Positions 6,008-6,834 of a stretch of 6,834 bases of DNA are shown piece after piece. Location: the NCBI GenBank assembly GCA_050944255.1, contig JBMNQS010000091.1, positions 1 to 6,834 of the forward strand. Reading direction: 5' to 3'. The DNA comes from JBMNQS01 sp050944255. GTDB lineage: Bacteria > Bacillota > Clostridia > Christensenellales > Maliibacteriaceae. Below the pieces are notes generated by a model. The model was not told the origin of the DNA and searched no databases. It saw only the letters and a program-made list of their open reading frames with translations. Each line of letters begins with the position of its first letter. Positions within the stretch are counted from its first letter, which is position 1. A program made the translations under genes and the position numbers.

Positions 6008-6029
6008 GCGAATAACAAACAAAATTCGC
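6008..6029. promoter_or_regulatory. Candidate operator at the predicted transcription start
   Basis: GCGAAT (6008-6013) and ATTCGC (6024-6029) form a 6-10-6 dyad lying immediately downstream of the predicted start, where a bound regulator would block initiation. A further GCGAATAA occurs at 5974-5981, matching 6008-6015 exactly. The IclR-family protein encoded upstream is a plausible binder, but this is inferred from position only. Confidence 0.45.
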
Positions 6030-6037
6030 TATTCTCA

Positions 6038-6066
6038 ATTATATATAAGTTAAATACACATTGCAA
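6038..6066 (-). promoter_or_regulatory. Sigma-A-type promoter of the binding-protein/liv operon
   Basis: On the minus strand TTGCAA (6066-6061; 4 of 6 matches to TTGACA) is separated by exactly 17 nt from TATAAT (6043-6038), a perfect -10 box. Transcription would start near 6030, giving a leader of about 100 nt before the ATG at 5927. A/T-rich sequence with A- and T-runs lies just upstream of the -35 box. Confidence 0.75.
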
Positions 6067-6185
6067 GATTTTTCACAATCCATTGCAAAAAATCGTCCTG
6101 GAAATGTGAGCGGCGTTAGGGCCTTCATATTTAGTTGCTTTTTTAAATGCTTTCGCATTCTCCGGCTATTTATGCTATTTATCTG
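6067..6185. other. A/T-rich non-coding stretch between the iclR terminator and the promoter
   Basis: No gene is seen. The stretch holds a second TTGCAA (6083-6088), 22 bp from the one serving as the -35 box. It also has a small stem AATGC/GCATT (6146-6150, 6155-6159) and a 9-bp near-perfect tandem duplication, CTATTTATG then CTATTTATC (6166-6183). Confidence 0.5.
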
Positions 6186-6226
6186 AATAAAAACCAAACC
6201 GATTCCGGTAAAGACGGATCGGTTTG
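6186..6226 (-). terminator. Intrinsic terminator of the IclR-family gene
   Basis: A stem of about 12 bp (6195-6207 with 6215-6226, T6203 bulged) is followed on the minus strand by GGTTTTTATT (6195 down to 6186). It lies about 50 nt after the regulator's stop codon and separates its transcript from the liv promoter, so the two are probably independent units. Confidence 0.8.
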
Positions 6227-6274
6227 CGACTGCGGCTTCCTTATATGAAAATATAAAAATGCATGGCGTGCGGC

Positions 6275-6834
6275 TCAGCCCTGGTTTGCGCTTTCCGCCG
6301 GTGCATTAAACAGCGCCGCCGAGATCGCCGCGCTTGCCTTGATGAGGCCCGGGATGAGCGCTTTTTTCTCCCGGTCGATATGGAAGGATGCGCCGGTGAG
6401 GCTGATGGTGCCGAACAGCCGGTCCCTATGGTTGAAGATGGGCACGGAGACGGCGGACACGCCCTCGCTGAGCTCCTCATTCTCCAGGGAATACCCGCGG
6501 AGCCGGATCTGCTCCAGGTGGCTTTTGAGCATCTGGGGGCCGGCAATGCTCGATGGCGTTACCGGCGTAAAATCGGCGGCGTCCAGGTAGTTCTCAAACG
6601 CCTGAGGGTCCATGTACGCAAGGGCGATTTTGCCCGTGGCGGTGCGGTGCAGGGGATCGTTGTCAGAGACGTGGCGGATCACATAGACGCAGTTGGCGGG
6701 GAACAGCTGCTCGAGAAACACAGGCCGTTCGTCCTCAATGATGAACAGGTTCGCCGTGCCCTTGTGAACGTTGCTCAAATGCAGCATATGCGGGCGCGCG
6801 GCGCACAGCAGCATGTTCCGCTCGGCGCTGGCGG
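6275..6834 (-). CDS. IclR-family transcriptional regulator, effector-binding domain (5' end outside window)
   Basis: About 185 C-terminal residues are visible. The frame stays open to the right edge (codons before the ATG at 6814 read ASAERN), so that ATG is internal and about 70 residues with the winged-helix DNA-binding domain lie outside. The visible part is the IclR effector (GAF-like) domain: SNVHKGTANLFIIEDERPVFLEQ, the DPLHRTATGKIALAY segment equivalent to the family's PLH-T-A-GK motif, RLRGYSLENEELSEGVSAVSVPIF, and RLFGTISLTGAS near the end. IclR proteins are dimers that bind promoter palindromes and respond to small carboxylates and related metabolites. It lies just upstream of the binding-protein gene in the same direction but with its own terminator. 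Control of the liv operon or of the amidohydrolase is likely from position, not shown. Stop is TGA at 6275-6277. Confidence 0.92.
   Translation of the reverse strand, partial: ASAERNMLLCAARPHMLHLSNVHKGTANLFIIEDERPVFLEQLFPANCVYVIRHVSDNDPLHRTATGKIALAYMDPQAFENYLDAADFTPVTPSSIAGPQMLKSHLEQIRLRGYSLENEELSEGVSAVSVPIFNHRDRLFGTISLTGASFHIDREKKALIPGLIKASAAISAALFNAPAESANQG

Noticed and set aside
5928..6060. Riboswitch or T-box in the leader of the binding-protein gene
   Set aside because: The predicted leader is only about 100 nt, has just one weak 6-bp stem and no T-box, SAM or other recognisable conserved core.
6275..6814. ATG at 6814 as the true start of a short regulator
   Set aside because: The frame stays open to the window edge and the visible protein lacks the winged-helix domain every IclR regulator has at its N-terminus; it is cut by the window, not evidently truncated.

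Overview
The window looks like chromosomal DNA of a moderately GC-rich Gram-positive anaerobe, most likely a member of the Clostridia. The basis is indirect. The binding protein is a lipoprotein (charged MKK start, lipobox ending at Cys24), two starts carry strong AGGAGG Shine-Dalgarno sites, the promoter is sigma-A-like, and intrinsic terminators are frequent. The sequence alone does not fix genus or species.

Layout from left to right. (1) Positions 1-683, + strand: the 3' part of an M20-family amidohydrolase of the allantoate amidohydrolase / N-carbamoyl-L-amino-acid hydrolase group. (2) Positions 684-1164: a 481-bp gap between convergent genes, dominated by a 271-bp composite of hairpins (828-1098). 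Its two ends carry an identical perfect 26-nt hairpin, and other stems are packed between them. (3) Positions 1165-4649, - strand: livF, livG, livM and livH, the two ATPases and two permeases of a branched-chain-amino-acid-type (HAAT) ABC importer, with junctions of -11 to +8 bp. (4) Positions 4650-4802: a gap holding a strong hairpin, probably an attenuator. (5) Positions 4803-5927, - strand: the lipoprotein substrate-binding protein, first gene of the operon. (6) Positions 5928-6274: a control region with a good promoter, a candidate operator at the predicted transcription start, and the terminator of the next gene. (7) Positions 6275-6834, - strand: the effector-binding part of an IclR-family regulator whose DNA-binding N-terminus lies beyond the right edge.

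Together the genes form a standard uptake cassette. The binding protein captures a substrate outside the membrane, LivH/LivM form the channel, and LivG/LivF hydrolyse ATP. An IclR-type regulator sits directly upstream and is a reasonable candidate controller. The amidohydrolase on the opposite strand allows the guess that the imported compound is an amino acid or an N-carbamoyl/ureido derivative, but convergent orientation makes that link weak. The protein-coding content is ordinary. The most unusual material is the hairpin-rich composite at 828-1098, which resembles a multicopy intergenic repeat, and the structured control region upstream of the binding protein.
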